Shown here: in pieces, positions 17,871 through 30,998 of the stretch
Layout of the letters: the number at the start of each line of letters is the position of its first letter
How positions within the stretch are numbered: position 1 is the first letter of the stretch
Assembly: GCF_019800885.1 (NCBI RefSeq)
Contig: NZ_JAHVKE010000001.1
Span: 310,001-374,000 of the forward strand
Direction: 5' to 3'
Length of the DNA stretch: 64,000 bases
Source: Maritalea mobilis
Lineage (GTDB): Bacteria; Pseudomonadota; Alphaproteobacteria; Rhodobacterales; Rhodobacteraceae
Program-made: the position numbers and the translations under genes
Notes under the pieces: model-generated
Told to the model about the DNA's origin: nothing
Seen by the model: only the letters and a program-made list of their open reading frames with translations
The model's database searches: none

Positions 17871-19040
17871 TCAGGCCGGATCGGTGCTTACCCCCTTGTG
17901 AATCCAGCCGCCGCCGAAGACGCGGGTGCTGTCGGGATCGTAGAACACGCAGGCCTGCCCGGGGCTGACCCCTTGTTCGGGCGTGGCCAGCTCCACCTCG
18001 GCCTCGGTCTCCGAGATCGGGCGGATCACGGCGGGCGCGGGCGGGCGGGTGGAGCGGATGCGCACCTCGACCTCCCATTCCGGGCGCGAGGTGAAGGGCG
18101 CATCACCCAGCCAGTTGATCTCGCGCACCGGGACCGTGCGTTTGGCCAGCGCCTCTTTCGGGCCGACCACGACCTGCCGCGCGTCCGGGTCCAGCTTCAC
18201 CACGTAAAGCGGGTCCGCCAGGCCACCGATCCCGAGGCCGCGCCGCTGGCCGATCGTGTAGTGGATCACACCGCGATGCTCGCCCAGAACGGTGCCCTCC
18301 ATATCCACGATCTCGCCCGGATCGGCCGCGCCGGGGCGCAGTTTCTCGATCACGCTGGCATAATCGCCGTTCGGCACGAAGCAGATGTCCTGGCTGTCGG
18401 GCTTGTCAGCCACCGGCAGCCCGTATTTCGCCGCCAAGGCGCGCGTCTCGGCCTTGGAGGGCAGATGCCCCAGCGGGAACCGCAGGAAATCCAGCTGCTC
18501 CTGCGTGGTGGAGAACAGGAAATAGGACTGGTCGCGGTTCATGTCGGCGGCGCGGTGCAACTCTGCTCGCTCCGGCCCCATGAGGCGCTGGATGTAATGG
18601 CCCGTCGCCATGCAATCGGCGTCGAGATCCTTGGCCGTGGCCAGCAGGTCCTTGAACTTCACCCGCTCGTTGCAACGGATACAGGGCACGGGCGTCGCGC
18701 CGGCAAGGTAGCTGTCGGCGAACTCGTCGATCACGGCCTCGCGAAAGGTGTTCTCGTAATCGAGGACATAGTGGGGAAAGCCCATCTCCTCGGCCACGCG
18801 GCGCGCATCGTGGATGTCGCGCCCGGCGCAGCAGGCGCCTTTCTTGGCCAGCGCCGCGCCGTGGTCGTAGAGCTGTAGCGTGACGCCCACGACGTCATAG
18901 CCTTCCTCGGCCAGTTGCGCGGCCACGACCGAGGAATCCACGCCACCCGACATCGCCACGACGACGCGCGTGTCGGCAGGGGCCTTGGCAAAGCCAAGCG
19001 AATTGAGTCCGTGGGGCCGATCGAGGGCCATGGCAGGCAT
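17871..19040 (-). CDS. mnmA: tRNA-specific 2-thiouridylase MnmA
   Basis: A 389-residue enzyme that thiolates U34 of tRNA-Glu, tRNA-Gln and tRNA-Lys using ATP and a sulfur relay. The PP-loop [10 protein letters not shown] is at residues 29-38; the catalytic cysteines are Cys123 (in RCNERVKF) and Cys220 (in SQDICFVP). An extra 20 residues precede the core, and an alternative ATG at 19031 would remove three. The gene converges on the YecR-like gene and is divergent from sciP. A short GC hairpin (17862-17879) overlaps its stop codon, without a T tract. Confidence 0.96.
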   Translation of the reverse strand: MPAMALDRPHGLNSLGFAKAPADTRVVVAMSGGVDSSVVAAQLAEEGYDVVGVTLQLYDHGAALAKKGACCAGRDIHDARRVAEEMGFPHYVLDYENTFREAVIDEFADSYLAGATPVPCIRCNERVKFKDLLATAKDLDADCMATGHYIQRLMGPERAELHRAADMNRDQSYFLFSTTQEQLDFLRFPLGHLPSKAETRALAAKYGLPVADKPDSQDICFVPNGDYASVIEKLRPGAADPGEIVDMEGTVLGEHRGVIHYTIGQRRGLGIGGLADPLYVVKLDPDARQVVVGPKEALAKRTVPVREINWLGDAPFTSRPEWEVEVRIRSTRPPAPAVIRPISETEAEVELATPEQGVSPGQACVFYDPDSTRVFGGGWIHKGVSTDPA

Positions 19041-19106
19041 CCTGTTCCGGGAAATGAGCCGAATGGGCGGAATATAGGAAAACCGACCCTTTTCACAAGC
19101 CGCGCG

Positions 19107-19121
19107 CTAACCGCGAATTAA
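19107..19121. promoter_or_regulatory. CtrA-type binding site upstream of sciP
   Basis: CTAA-CCGCGAA-TTAA, one mismatch from the alphaproteobacterial CtrA consensus TTAA-N7-TTAA. It lies 53 bases before the sciP start and between divergent mnmA and sciP. SciP is a CtrA-linked protein in Caulobacter, so regulation by CtrA fits; this is inferred from motif and position. Confidence 0.6.
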
Positions 19122-19174
19122 ACACTCTGCGTCAGAGTGCCGGTCGACGAAGTGACCATGATGACGAGGCGCCG

Positions 19175-19453
19175 ATGTATATCCGACGGATCAAGGGACC
19201 CCATAGCGTGACACTGCCCGACGGCCGTGTGCTGACCCGCGCCGATCTGCCGGACCCGGACACCCGGCGCTGGGTTGCCAGCCGCAAGGCAGTGGTGGTG
19301 CACGCGGTCGAAGGCGGGCTGATCACGGCAGAGGAGGCGATTCGCACCTGGGACCTCTCCGAGGAAGAGCTTGATAGCTGGCGCGATGCCGTCGCCCGGC
19401 ACGGTGTTGCAGCTTTGAAAGCAACTTCGGTGCAGCGTTTTCGCAACGCATGA
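19175..19453 (+). CDS. sciP: SciP/DUF1153 family CtrA inhibitor
   Basis: A 92-residue DUF1153 protein with a helix-turn-helix-like core (LITAEEAIRTWDLSEEELDS). In Caulobacter, SciP binds CtrA and blocks its recruitment of RNA polymerase, shutting off CtrA-dependent promoters late in the cell cycle. The start MYIRRIKGPHSVTLPDGRVL and the region VASRKAVVVHAV are typical of the family. It lies directly upstream of ctrA, 119 bases away on the same strand, with a CtrA-type site before each gene. Confidence 0.92.
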   Translation: MYIRRIKGPHSVTLPDGRVLTRADLPDPDTRRWVASRKAVVVHAVEGGLITAEEAIRTWDLSEEELDSWRDAVARHGVAALKATSVQRFRNA

Positions 19454-19504
19454 CCGGATCCTCGTGAAATTGCATGGTTTTTGCGGGGGCGCCTGCCGAA
19501 ACGG

Positions 19505-19519
19505 GTAACTTGTAATTAA
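19505..19519 (+). promoter_or_regulatory. CtrA-type binding site upstream of ctrA
   Basis: GTAA-CTTGTAA-TTAA, one mismatch from TTAA-N7-TTAA, 53 bases before the ctrA start. A further degenerate half (AACC, 7 bases on) follows, and a GATTC (GANTC, the CcrM methylation site) lies at 19554-19558. Autoregulation and methylation control of ctrA are known in Caulobacter; here both are inferred. Confidence 0.55.
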
Positions 19520-19572
19520 CCATTTGAACCGAGGGTGGGTGTCGACCAAGGCGAGATTCGGAGAGAAAAAAG

Positions 19573-20283
19573 ATGCGCGTTTTGCTTGTTGAAGACGATC
19601 TTACCACGTCCCGCAGCATCGAGATGATGCTCAAGCACGCTAATCTGAACGTGTATTCGACCGACATGGGCGAAGAGGGCGTCGATCTTGCGAAGCTTTA
19701 TGATTACGACATCATCCTTCTCGATCTGAACTTGCCCGATATCACGGGGCACGAGGTGTTGCGCCAGTTGCGCACCGCCCGGATCACGACGCCGATCTTG
19801 ATCCTCTCGGGCTTCGACGACCCCGAGAACAAGCTGAAGGGGTTCGGCTTCGGCGCCGACGATTACCTGACCAAACCGTTCCATCGCGAAGAACTGGTCG
19901 CGCGAATCCACGCCATAATCCGCCGCAGCCAGGGGCACGCCCAGTCGGTGATCCATACCGGGCAGATCTCGGTCAATCTCGATGCCAAGACGGTCGATGT
20001 GGGCGGCGCGCCGGTGCATCTGACCGGCAAGGAGTACCAGATGCTGGAGCTGCTGAGCCTGCGCAAGGGCACCACCCTGACGAAAGAGATGTTCCTCAAC
20101 CACCTTTATGGCGGCATGGACGAGCCCGAACTCAAGATCATCGACGTCTTCATCTGCAAGCTGCGCAAAAAACTGTCCGAGGCCACGGGCGGCGACAACT
20201 ATATCGAAACGGTCTGGGGGCGTGGCTACGTGCTGCGCGACCCGGCAGCGCAGACCGGGGCCGACATGGCCGCGACGGCCTGA
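19573..20283 (+). CDS. ctrA: cell-cycle response regulator CtrA
   Basis: A 236-residue OmpR-type regulator. The receiver domain (1-118) has Asp51 as phospho-acceptor, the same number as in Caulobacter CtrA, and the output winged helix (about 125-228) includes [20 protein letters not shown] and a recognition helix near [11 protein letters not shown]. In this order CtrA controls motility, gene-transfer agents and division genes rather than being essential, according to work on Rhodobacter; here that is family knowledge. GGAGAGAAAAAAG precedes the ATG. Its upstream neighbour SciP is its likely antagonist. A strong inverted repeat follows the stop. Confidence 0.97.
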   Translation: MRVLLVEDDLTTSRSIEMMLKHANLNVYSTDMGEEGVDLAKLYDYDIILLDLNLPDITGHEVLRQLRTARITTPILILSGFDDPENKLKGFGFGADDYLTKPFHREELVARIHAIIRRSQGHAQSVIHTGQISVNLDAKTVDVGGAPVHLTGKEYQMLELLSLRKGTTLTKEMFLNHLYGGMDEPELKIIDVFICKLRKKLSEATGGDNYIETVWGRGYVLRDPAAQTGADMAATA

Positions 20284-20285
20284 CG

Positions 20286-20334
20286 GCGCATCTCGGCACA
20301 TCCGCAAGGGGGCTTGATCGGATGTGCCATGCGC
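20286..20334 (+). terminator. hairpin terminator after ctrA
   Basis: Nested inverted repeat: GCGCAT (20286-20291) with ATGCGC (20329-20334) and GGCACATCCG (20295-20304) with CGGATGTGCC (20319-20328), loop 14 bases, starting 3 bases after the ctrA stop. Only a short T run follows, so termination may need Rho or be partial. Confidence 0.65.
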
Positions 20335-20425
20335 GTTTGGCCGGGGCGTCCGGAGGAGCGCGCCCCCCTTTCGCGTCGCACGGGCTGCGGAAGCGCTGTA
20401 GATCTGCTGGCGTATAGCGGCCTGA

Positions 20426-24866
<4,441 letters not shown>

Positions 24867-24894
24867 GCGGTGAAATGCCGCTTTGTTCTCAAAT

Positions 24895-24909
24895 GTTCTT
24901 AAAAAGTTC
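24895..24909 (+). promoter_or_regulatory. LexA/SOS-type box
   Basis: GTTC-TTAAAAA-GTTC, an exact match to the alphaproteobacterial LexA box GTTC-N7-GTTC. Another GTTC lies at 24885-24888 and inverted copies GAAC at 24921 and 24933, making a dense GTTC/GAAC cluster between recG and the 39-residue peptide. It is 61 bases before that peptide's start. Confidence 0.72.
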
Positions 24910-24970
24910 TCGACAAATGGGAACGGATATGAGAACAAAGCATCAACACCCGAGAACGGAGGACGCCAAA

Positions 24971-25090
24971 ATGACCCGCATCGCCACCATCCTGCGCCAA
25001 TCGCGCGAGACGCTTCTGGCCGATACTGCCGGTGTCTTGGCGCTTGCCGTTTTCATGATGGGCCTGCTGCATCTGCCCGGCCTGATCTGA
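24971..25090 (+). CDS. 39-residue single-span membrane peptide behind an SOS box
   Basis: A very short protein (MTRIATILRQSRETLLADTA, then a hydrophobic helix ending LLHLPGLI). The N-terminal 18 residues are amphipathic and basic; the remainder is one membrane span. GGAGGA lies 7 bases before the ATG at 24971, which favours this start over the one at 24930. The exact GTTC-N7-GTTC box upstream suggests DNA-damage induction. By analogy, Caulobacter SidA is a 29-residue SOS-induced membrane peptide that blocks division; no sequence similarity to SidA is claimed. A strong terminator follows at 25226. Confidence 0.68.
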   Translation: MTRIATILRQSRETLLADTAGVLALAVFMMGLLHLPGLI

Positions 25091-25225
25091 GGAGATCCTG
25101 TTTCTGCCTGCGGTCCGGGCAGGGCCACCGGCGCATCGCCTGTCCCCTTGATGCGCCCATGACCTGCCTCGTCACTGGTTTCCGTGCTCCGGAAGCGACG
25201 CCTTGCCCGATGGATACGCATCCTT

Positions 25226-25261
25226 CCGCCGCCATCCCAACGGATGCGCGGCGGTTTTTTT
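25226..25261 (+). terminator. intrinsic terminator after the SOS-associated peptide
   Basis: CCGCCGC (25226-25232) pairs with GCGGCGG (25248-25254); inside, ATCC/GGAT (25234-25237, 25242-25245) extends the hairpin. Seven T residues follow. It lies 136 bases beyond the peptide and 18 before the convergent Fe-S scaffold stop. Confidence 0.88.
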
Positions 25262-25278
25262 GTCAGGAGGTCAGTAGG

Positions 25279-25734
25279 TCAGGCGCAGGCGGCGCGCTCG
25301 GCTTCGGCCATCGCCTCGGCGGTGGCCTCGAGCGCCAGCATGATCGACGCGTGACGGTTCTTGTAGTCGCGCGCGGGCGCGAGAACCTCGTAGCCGTCGA
25401 ACGGGTCGCCGGGCGGGTCGCCCCCCTCTTTCAGCATCGCGCGGAGGGCATCGCGTGCGGCCTCGACCTCGGGCCGTGTCCGTCCAATCGCATTGCGCCC
25501 AAAAAGCGCCGCCGAGGCCTGGCCAAGCGCGCAGGCTTTCACGTCCTGGGCGAACCGCGCAATGCGGCCATCCGCGTCGAGATCGAGGTCCACCGTCACG
25601 GTCGACCCGCAGAGCGGAGCCCGTTTCTTGACCGTGGCCTGCGCCCCCTCCAGCCGCCCGCGATGGGGGATATCCGCGGCAAGGCCGAGGATCTTCTGCG
25701 AGTAGAGGTCGATCAGGTCGCTGTTCGCGGACAT
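25279..25734 (-). CDS. NifU-like Fe-S cluster assembly scaffold protein
   Basis: A 151-residue member of the NifU-N/SufU-like scaffold family. Cys42 (PLCGSTVTV) and Cys68 (DVKACALGQASA) match two of the three cluster or zinc ligands; the last Cys, usually in the C-terminal third, is not at its normal place and the only other Cys is near the very end (AACA). It may work as a scaffold or sulfur-transfer partner. The ATG at 25734 is preferred over an upstream TTG at 25764. Divergent from hisI. Confidence 0.8.
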   Translation of the reverse strand: MSANSDLIDLYSQKILGLAADIPHRGRLEGAQATVKKRAPLCGSTVTVDLDLDADGRIARFAQDVKACALGQASAALFGRNAIGRTRPEVEAARDALRAMLKEGGDPPGDPFDGYEVLAPARDYKNRHASIMLALEATAEAMAEAERAACA

Positions 25735-25803
25735 GGGCGCTTTGCCTTTCGCTGCCTTTCCCAATAGGTAGCGGCCAAGCCGCCTTTTGCAAAGAGTCCT
25801 GCC

Positions 25804-26175
25804 ATGACCGAGACCCGTTTCGACCCATCAACCCTGCGTTACGACGCCAATGGCCTGATCCCCTGCATCGCGCAGGACGAGCGCACGGGCGAGGTGTTGA
25901 TGATGGCCTGGATGAATGCCGAGGCCGTCGCGAAAACGCTGGAAACAGGCCGTGTGACCTATTGGAGCCGCTCGCGACAGGCCTTCTGGATCAAGGGCGA
26001 AACCAGCGGGCACGTGCAGGAGCTGGTCGATCTGCGCATCGATTGCGACCGCGACTGCCTTCTGGCCGTGGTGCGGCAAGAGGGGCCCGCCTGTCACACC
26101 AATCGGCGGGTGTGTTTCTATACGGCCGTGCGCGATGGGGTCGAAGTGGAGCTGATGGAGCCGATGGCGGATTAG
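25804..26175 (+). CDS. hisI: phosphoribosyl-AMP cyclohydrolase
   Basis: A 123-residue HisI, catalysing the third step of histidine biosynthesis. LIPCIAQDERTGEVLMMAWM and YWSRSRQAFWIKGETSGH are signature segments; the metal site is formed by IDCDRDCLL and GPACHTNRRVCFY. It is the stand-alone form, without a fused HisE domain. It is separated from other his genes here and faces the Fe-S scaffold gene across 69 bases. Confidence 0.96.
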   Translation: MTETRFDPSTLRYDANGLIPCIAQDERTGEVLMMAWMNAEAVAKTLETGRVTYWSRSRQAFWIKGETSGHVQELVDLRIDCDRDCLLAVVRQEGPACHTNRRVCFYTAVRDGVEVELMEPMAD

Positions 26176-26233
26176 GGGGCTCTGCCCCCGTCGCCTGCGG
26201 CGACTCCCCCGGAGGTTTTTTGGCCAAGATGAA
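26175..26233. repeat. GC hairpin repeat between convergent hisI and gluQRS
   Basis: Two adjacent hairpins (GGGGGC-TCT-GCCCCC at 26175-26189, then GTCGCC-TGC-GGCGAC) followed by CCCCCGGAGG and a T run, then TGGCCAAGATGAAG. Elements of this build recur in Rhodobacteraceae intergenic regions and probably act as terminators; genome-wide copy number cannot be seen here. Confidence 0.6.
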
Positions 26234-26249
26234 GGGGCAGGTCGGTGCG

Positions 26250-27092
26250 CTAGAGGCCGGCCATGCGCCGGATATCGTCCGGGCTGGCGCCGTCCTCGCG
26301 ATAGTTTCGGATCGCACGCGCATCGTCGCGCTTGGCCAGGCGTTTGCCGGCCTCGTCCCGGATCAGCCGGTGGTGGTGGTAGGTCGGCGTGGGCAGGCCG
26401 AGCAGCGCCTGAAGCGCGCGCTGCAATTGCGTTGCGTCGAACAGGTCTTCGCCACGAATGACATGGGAGATGGCCTGCGCCGCATCGTCGAGCACGACAG
26501 ACAGGTGGTAGCTCGCCGCCATATGGGGCCGGGCCAGGACCGGGTCGCCGACCTGCGTGAGCAGCGTGTCGACGGTGACGCGGTGGGCGCCGGGATGGGC
26601 CGGGCCGGTTTCGGTGAAGGTCACGTCGAGATCCGGCAGCGCCTTGGCCAGATCGAGGCGGATGGCCATCCCCTCGGTCCAGTCCGACATGGGCCGCCCG
26701 CGACAGGTTCCGGGATAGATGCGCCCGTCGGGGCCAAACTCGGGCGTTCCTTCCTGCGGGGCGGAGGCGGCCTCGGCGATGTCGCGCCGCGAGCAGGAGC
26801 AGGGATAGCAGAGGCCGCGCCCGGCGAGATGTTCGACAGCGGCGCGGTAATCCGAGAGATGCTCGGACTGGCGCCACGGCGGTTCGTCCCATGTCAGGCC
26901 GAGCCAGGAGAGGTCTTCGTAGATGAGCTCTTCCCAGTCCGGGCGGGCGCGGGATTGGTCGATATCGTCTATGCGCAGCAGGAATTGCCCGCCGGCGGCC
27001 CGAGCCATGTCATGGGCGGTGATGGCCGAGAAGGCATGGCCCAGGTGCAAGGGGCCGGTGGGCGAGGGCGCGAAGCGGGTGCGAAGGGTCAC
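26250..27092 (-). CDS. gluQ: glutamyl-queuosine tRNA(Asp) synthetase
   Basis: A 280-residue GluQRS: a truncated glutamyl-tRNA synthetase catalytic domain that attaches glutamate to queuosine 34 of tRNA-Asp. The HIGH motif is PSPTGPLHLGH and the KMSKS counterpart is GKRLAKRDDA; the zinc-binding CYPCSC segment and the lack of an anticodon-binding domain (full GltX is about 470 residues) mark it as GluQRS. It overlaps the methyltransferase stop by 4 bases. It pairs functionally with tgt at 3192 and two tRNA-Asp genes. Confidence 0.93.
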   Translation of the reverse strand: MTLRTRFAPSPTGPLHLGHAFSAITAHDMARAAGGQFLLRIDDIDQSRARPDWEELIYEDLSWLGLTWDEPPWRQSEHLSDYRAAVEHLAGRGLCYPCSCSRRDIAEAASAPQEGTPEFGPDGRIYPGTCRGRPMSDWTEGMAIRLDLAKALPDLDVTFTETGPAHPGAHRVTVDTLLTQVGDPVLARPHMAASYHLSVVLDDAAQAISHVIRGEDLFDATQLQRALQALLGLPTPTYHHHRLIRDEAGKRLAKRDDARAIRNYREDGASPDDIRRMAGL

Positions 27093-27694
27093 TGGCGTTC
27101 CAGCAGGTAGACCATCGCCCTGGAGCCGAGGCCCTTGATGTGGTCCCCGATCTCCTCGGACAGGATGCGCGCCTTGCCGTCCGCGACAGCCGCGTTCAAA
27201 CGATCCGTGTAGGCAGGCTCTTCAAGCGTGTGGTCGTTGAAGGAAAAGCAGAACAACCCGCCCTTGGGCAGCAGGTCGAGACACTGATCGAACACGCTGG
27301 GCGGCGCGGCCCCGGTTCCGATCACGCCGGCGGCGGCCACGGCCTCGTAGTGGCCTTTCGGCGCACTGGTCTCGGACAGGTCGAGCAGCCGGCCATAGAC
27401 GCCGCGTTTCCGGGCCTCCTCCATCATCCTGGCAGAGACGTCGGCGCCGTCGATCTGCGTGAACCCTTGGGCCGCCAGCGCCCGACCCAAGAGCCCCGTG
27501 CCGCAGCCCATGTCGAGCATCGGGGCGTCCTTGGGCAGGGGGCTTGTCGCAAGGGTCGCGGCGCAGCGGGCTGGCGTGACGTAGCCCTGCGATGCCAGGT
27601 CGTTGTCATACTGCTCGGCCCAGTCGTCATAGAGCGCGCGGCGGTCGGCGTCGGTCTTCAGCGCGTAGACCTTGTCGAGATAGTCATCCGTCAT
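27089..27694 (-). CDS. class I SAM-dependent methyltransferase
   Basis: A 201-residue methyltransferase with the Rossmann SAM-binding motif MLDMGCGTGLLGRAL (motif I) near residues 59-73 and FCFSFND in a later strand. Its start lies 22 bases after the trmFO stop, and its stop overlaps the start of gluQRS by 4 bases, so it probably belongs to one transcript with trmFO and gluQRS. Being next to tRNA-modifying genes suggests, but does not show, a nucleic-acid or small-molecule substrate; none can be named. Confidence 0.85.
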   Translation of the reverse strand: MTDDYLDKVYALKTDADRRALYDDWAEQYDNDLASQGYVTPARCAATLATSPLPKDAPMLDMGCGTGLLGRALAAQGFTQIDGADVSARMMEEARKRGVYGRLLDLSETSAPKGHYEAVAAAGVIGTGAAPPSVFDQCLDLLPKGGLFCFSFNDHTLEEPAYTDRLNAAVADGKARILSEEIGDHIKGLGSRAMVYLLERQ

Positions 27695-27716
27695 GGGTCA
27701 AAGGCTATCGGCCTGC

Positions 27717-29072
27717 TCAGGCGGCGTCCAGCGCCGAGGCCGAAAGCCAGCCGGTCCAATCCGCCTTGGCCCGGTCGGTATAGGCCTTGTAGCGATCGCG
27801 CCGTCCGCGACGCCCGCCTTTCAGGCCTTCGACCGGGGGGAACAGACCGAAATTGACGTTCATCGGCTGGAATGTCTTGGCCTCGGCCCCGCCGGTGATG
27901 TGCGTGACAAGCGCGCCCATGGCCGTTGTCGCAGGAACCGGCGGCAGGGCGGCTCCCGTGACCTCGGCGGCGGCCATGCGGCCGGCAAGCAGACCCATCG
28001 CGGCAGATTCGACATACCCCTCGACGCCGGTGATCTGTCCTGCAAGGCGGATGTGTGGCTTCGAGCGCAGGCGCATCTGGTCGTCCAGCAGCGTGGGCGA
28101 GTTGATGAAGGTATTGCGGTGAATGCCGCCGAGCCGCGCGAATTTCGCATCCTGAAGGCCGGGGATCATCCGGAATACCTCGGTTTGCGCGCCGTATTTC
28201 ATCTTCGTCTGGAAGCCGACGATGTTGTAGAGCGTGCCGAGCTTGTTGTCGCGACGCAGTTGAACCACGGCCCAGGGCTTGGTCTGCGGGTCATGCGGAT
28301 TGGTCAGGCCCACGGGTTTCATCGGCCCGTGGCGCAGCGTTTCGCGCCCGCGTTCGGCCATCACCTCGATGGGCAGGCACCCGTCGAAATAGCCAGCCGT
28401 TTCGCCCGGCTTGAACTCCGTCTTCTCGGCGGCAAGCAGCGCGTCGATGAAGGCCTCGTATTCGTCGCGGGTCATCGGGCAGTTGAGATAGGCGGTGCGT
28501 TCTTCCTCGGTCTCGCCCTTGTCGTAGCGCGACTGGCGCCAGGCGGTGTCCATGTCGATCGTGTCGGCATAGACGATGGGGGCGATGGCGTCGAAGAAGG
28601 CGAGGCTGTCCTGACCCGCCTCGGTGGCGATGGCCTGTGCAAGGCCGCCAGAGGTCAGCGGGCCGGTCGCGATGATCCAGTGGCCATTGTCGGGCAGGGC
28701 GGTGATTTCACCCGTCTCGACACGAATGCGCGGATGGGCCAGCAGCCGTTCCGTGACGCCTTCGGCAAAGGCCTCGCGGTCCACGGCCAGGGCGCCGCCC
28801 GCGGGCAGGCGGTGGGTATCGGCCATTTCCATGATCAGCCCGCCGGCTTGCCGCATCTCCCAATGGAGCAGGCCCACGGCATTCTGTTCGTCATCATCCG
28901 AGCGGAAGGAATTCGAGCAGACCATCTCGGCAAGCTTGCCGGTCTGGTGGGCGAAGGTTTCGACCTTGGGCCGCATTTCGTGGATCACCACGTCGAGGCC
29001 GAGATGGGCGGCTTGCCAGGCGGCTTCGGACCCGGCCATGCCGCCACCGATGATATGGAGTTCGCGTGTCAT
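27717..29072 (-). CDS. trmFO: methylenetetrahydrofolate-tRNA-(uracil-5-)-methyltransferase TrmFO
   Basis: A 451-residue flavoprotein that makes m5U54 in the T-loop of tRNA using methylenetetrahydrofolate and FAD. The FAD motif [11 protein letters not shown] is at residues 9-19; Cys52 (VCSNSFRSD) and Cys198 (LNCPM) match the two conserved functional cysteines. The ATG at 29072 sits directly before the FAD motif. Probably leads an operon with the methyltransferase (27089-27694) and gluQRS. Confidence 0.95.
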   Translation of the reverse strand: MTRELHIIGGGMAGSEAAWQAAHLGLDVVIHEMRPKVETFAHQTGKLAEMVCSNSFRSDDDEQNAVGLLHWEMRQAGGLIMEMADTHRLPAGGALAVDREAFAEGVTERLLAHPRIRVETGEITALPDNGHWIIATGPLTSGGLAQAIATEAGQDSLAFFDAIAPIVYADTIDMDTAWRQSRYDKGETEEERTAYLNCPMTRDEYEAFIDALLAAEKTEFKPGETAGYFDGCLPIEVMAERGRETLRHGPMKPVGLTNPHDPQTKPWAVVQLRRDNKLGTLYNIVGFQTKMKYGAQTEVFRMIPGLQDAKFARLGGIHRNTFINSPTLLDDQMRLRSKPHIRLAGQITGVEGYVESAAMGLLAGRMAAAEVTGAALPPVPATTAMGALVTHITGGAEAKTFQPMNVNFGLFPPVEGLKGGRRGRRDRYKAYTDRAKADWTGWLSASALDAA

Positions 29073-29144
29073 GTCGCGGGACATAGAGAAGCGCGCCCCA
29101 AGCCTCAAGGCCGGGACGCGCGTGTTTGATCGAACAAATCGGTG

Positions 29145-29597
29145 TCAGGCGCGTGCGTAGCTCTCGGATTCGGGCGCGCGCTCCTCGGCGTCGTCCTCTT
29201 CGTCCAGCATCCACGGCTCATGCGTTTCAAGCACCGTGTAGCGCCCGCCGCCATACAGGATGAGCGGCACCGAGAAGACGGTGATCAGCGTGATTTTCAC
29301 GGCGAGGTCGGGGTTCCCCTCGGGCGTGGTCAGGATCGCCGGCCCGATCAGCAGGACGGCCGCGATCGCCGAGGTGATGGATGTCCTGATCCCGAGCATC
29401 AGCCAGATGCTCAGCACGAAATAGAGCGCGGATAGCGCGGTGGATTGGATGGCCAGCCGTTGATCCATACCGCCGATCACGGACGGGACGGCGCAATTGG
29501 CCAGTTGGGGCAAAAGCCCGATGGCGGCCTCGATGATCAGGGTCGCCGCAAGGCAAACCCTCATATTCAGGCGGAGCCATTCAGTCAGGTCTCTCAT
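29145..29597 (-). CDS. DoxX-like membrane protein, paralogue A
   Basis: A 150-residue protein with four hydrophobic spans and an acidic cytoplasmic tail (DEEDDAEERAPESESYARA). A LMLGIRTSITSAIAAVLLI stretch followed by LILYGGGRYTVLE is shared with the paralogue at 30600-30998, and a TRVAALILG variant appears in the one at 29681-30397. The layout (four spans, Gly-Gly-Gly-Tyr near the end) resembles DoxX/DoxD-like families. Function unknown. First 29 residues include one long amphipathic helix. Confidence 0.65.
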   Translation of the reverse strand: MRDLTEWLRLNMRVCLAATLIIEAAIGLLPQLANCAVPSVIGGMDQRLAIQSTALSALYFVLSIWLMLGIRTSITSAIAAVLLIGPAILTTPEGNPDLAVKITLITVFSVPLILYGGGRYTVLETHEPWMLDEEDDAEERAPESESYARA

Positions 29598-29680
29598 TTG
29601 TCTGCCTCATGGAATTTTCTACTGCTCATTTTTGGGCCAACCGTTTCGTCACGTTTCACCGGGGCTGTAGGGGTTGCCGG

Positions 29681-30397
29681 TCAGGCGGGACAATCCCCAT
29701 CAGTGATACTGAAGATGTTCTCGATTTCCGGCTCGACCGGGCTGCGTGCGATGCGCTGGGACAACCGCTGTTCGAGTGAGGGGGACGGCGCATGGGACGG
29801 CGTGGCACCGGCCATGTGCGCTTCGACACGGTTGAGAATGGCGTGTGTGCCCTTGGTTCGGCCGGGGCGAGGGGCCGCCTTGAATGTCGGAAGCGCGACG
29901 GCGGCCTCGGCGGGGGCAGGGCGGCGCGAGGCCACCATGCCCTCGGCCTCGACACGGGCCAGGATGGAGGCGACGCGACGGGGGGCGACCCGGCGCTGGA
30001 TGGGCGCGCGACGCCGATGGGCCGCGGGGCCATGATCGCTATAGGTCAACAGCAAGGCGGCGATAAGCGCCAGGTCGCGCCAGAAGCTGCCAAGTTCGGT
30101 TTCGACGCCCATTTCCACCATCGCCAGGTAGCTGGCGTAAAAGGTCATCATACCGAGGATCAGGGCGGCGACGCGAGTATAGACCGCGATCATGATCATG
30201 AAGGCCAGCAGGAAGACCAGCCCGGCCGAAAGAGCCGTTGCCGCGATACCGGGCATGGCCCAGCTGAACAGCAGCGCAAGGTCTGTGCCGGGAATGATCC
30301 TCAGCGCGACCGCGATGAAGTAGGACGCGATCAATATCCGCAACGTAGCCTCGGCGGCTGTGTTGAGCGTGACGCGTTCTGCGGTTCCGTTTCTCAT
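29681..30397 (-). CDS. DoxX-like membrane protein with long basic tail, paralogue B
   Basis: A 238-residue protein. The first 130 residues hold about four spans like its two neighbours (IPGTDLALLFSWAMPGIAAT, MIAVYTRVAALILGMMTF). The final 105 residues are a disordered-looking, Pro/Arg/Ala-rich cytoplasmic tail (HRRRAPIQRRVAPRR) ending in an acidic stretch (EPEIENIFSITDGDCPA). This tail has no recognised domain. Its role within the three-gene group is unknown. Confidence 0.65.
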   Translation of the reverse strand: MRNGTAERVTLNTAAEATLRILIASYFIAVALRIIPGTDLALLFSWAMPGIAATALSAGLVFLLAFMIMIAVYTRVAALILGMMTFYASYLAMVEMGVETELGSFWRDLALIAALLLTYSDHGPAAHRRRAPIQRRVAPRRVASILARVEAEGMVASRRPAPAEAAVALPTFKAAPRPGRTKGTHAILNRVEAHMAGATPSHAPSPSLEQRLSQRIARSPVEPEIENIFSITDGDCPA

Positions 30398-30599
30398 CCT
30401 GATCCTCGAAGGAAGCTGCTACTGCTGGGGTGCTGACTCGGTTACTCGCGCACGCGTTACTTCGTCATGCTGCGCCCGCAAAGCGGCGGCACTTCGGGCG
30501 AAGCGTGGAAAAGTCCGTTCCAAATTGAGGCAAAATCAAGATGAAGCGGCCCGGGCCTGAAAAGGCGCCGGGCCGCAAAACGCGTCTTGTGTCCGTGTT

Positions 30600-30998
30600 T
30601 CAGACGAGGCCTTGCCAGCCGCGCCGCACGAGCGCGTAGTGTCCGCCGCCACACAGCAGCAAGGGCACGGTCATGAGTGCCGCAGATGCCGCATACACCG
30701 CCCAGGTGGAACTCGCCTGAAGGTATTGGTTCGACCAGGCTGTCGCCAGCATCAGCGCCAAGCCCAGAAGGGCCGTAACCCGAGTGCGGATCCCCAGGAT
30801 GAGCCATGACGCGATGACGGCCAGCAAGATCATTCCCACGTTGTTGAAAAGATCTGCGGCGACCGAGGGTTGCAGGTGAATAAAGTGTTGTCCTGCAACC
30901 GTTTCGGTGTCTGTAATCTCGAGGGCGGCAATGCCGATGTAGCTCGCCCCGAGGTACACTCGGGCCAATAGACAGCCTGCGCCGTCAATGGTTTTCAT
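30600..30998 (-). CDS. DoxX-like membrane protein, paralogue C
   Basis: A 132-residue four-span membrane protein. ASWLILGIRTRVTALLGLAL followed by LLLCGGGHYALVRRG matches paralogue A at 29145-29597 in order and spacing. It is first in transcription order of the three and lies 118 bases downstream of the LysR-type gene on the same strand. Function unknown; DoxX-like members have been linked to quinol oxidases and thiosulfate metabolism, but nothing local supports that. Confidence 0.65.
   Translation of the reverse strand: MKTIDGAGCLLARVYLGASYIGIAALEITDTETVAGQHFIHLQPSVAADLFNNVGMILLAVIASWLILGIRTRVTALLGLALMLATAWSNQYLQASSTWAVYAASAALMTVPLLLCGGGHYALVRRGWQGLV

Noticed and set aside
17862-17879. CCGGCCT/AGGCCGG hairpin as mnmA terminator.
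   Set aside because: It overlaps the stop codon and lacks a T tract on either side.
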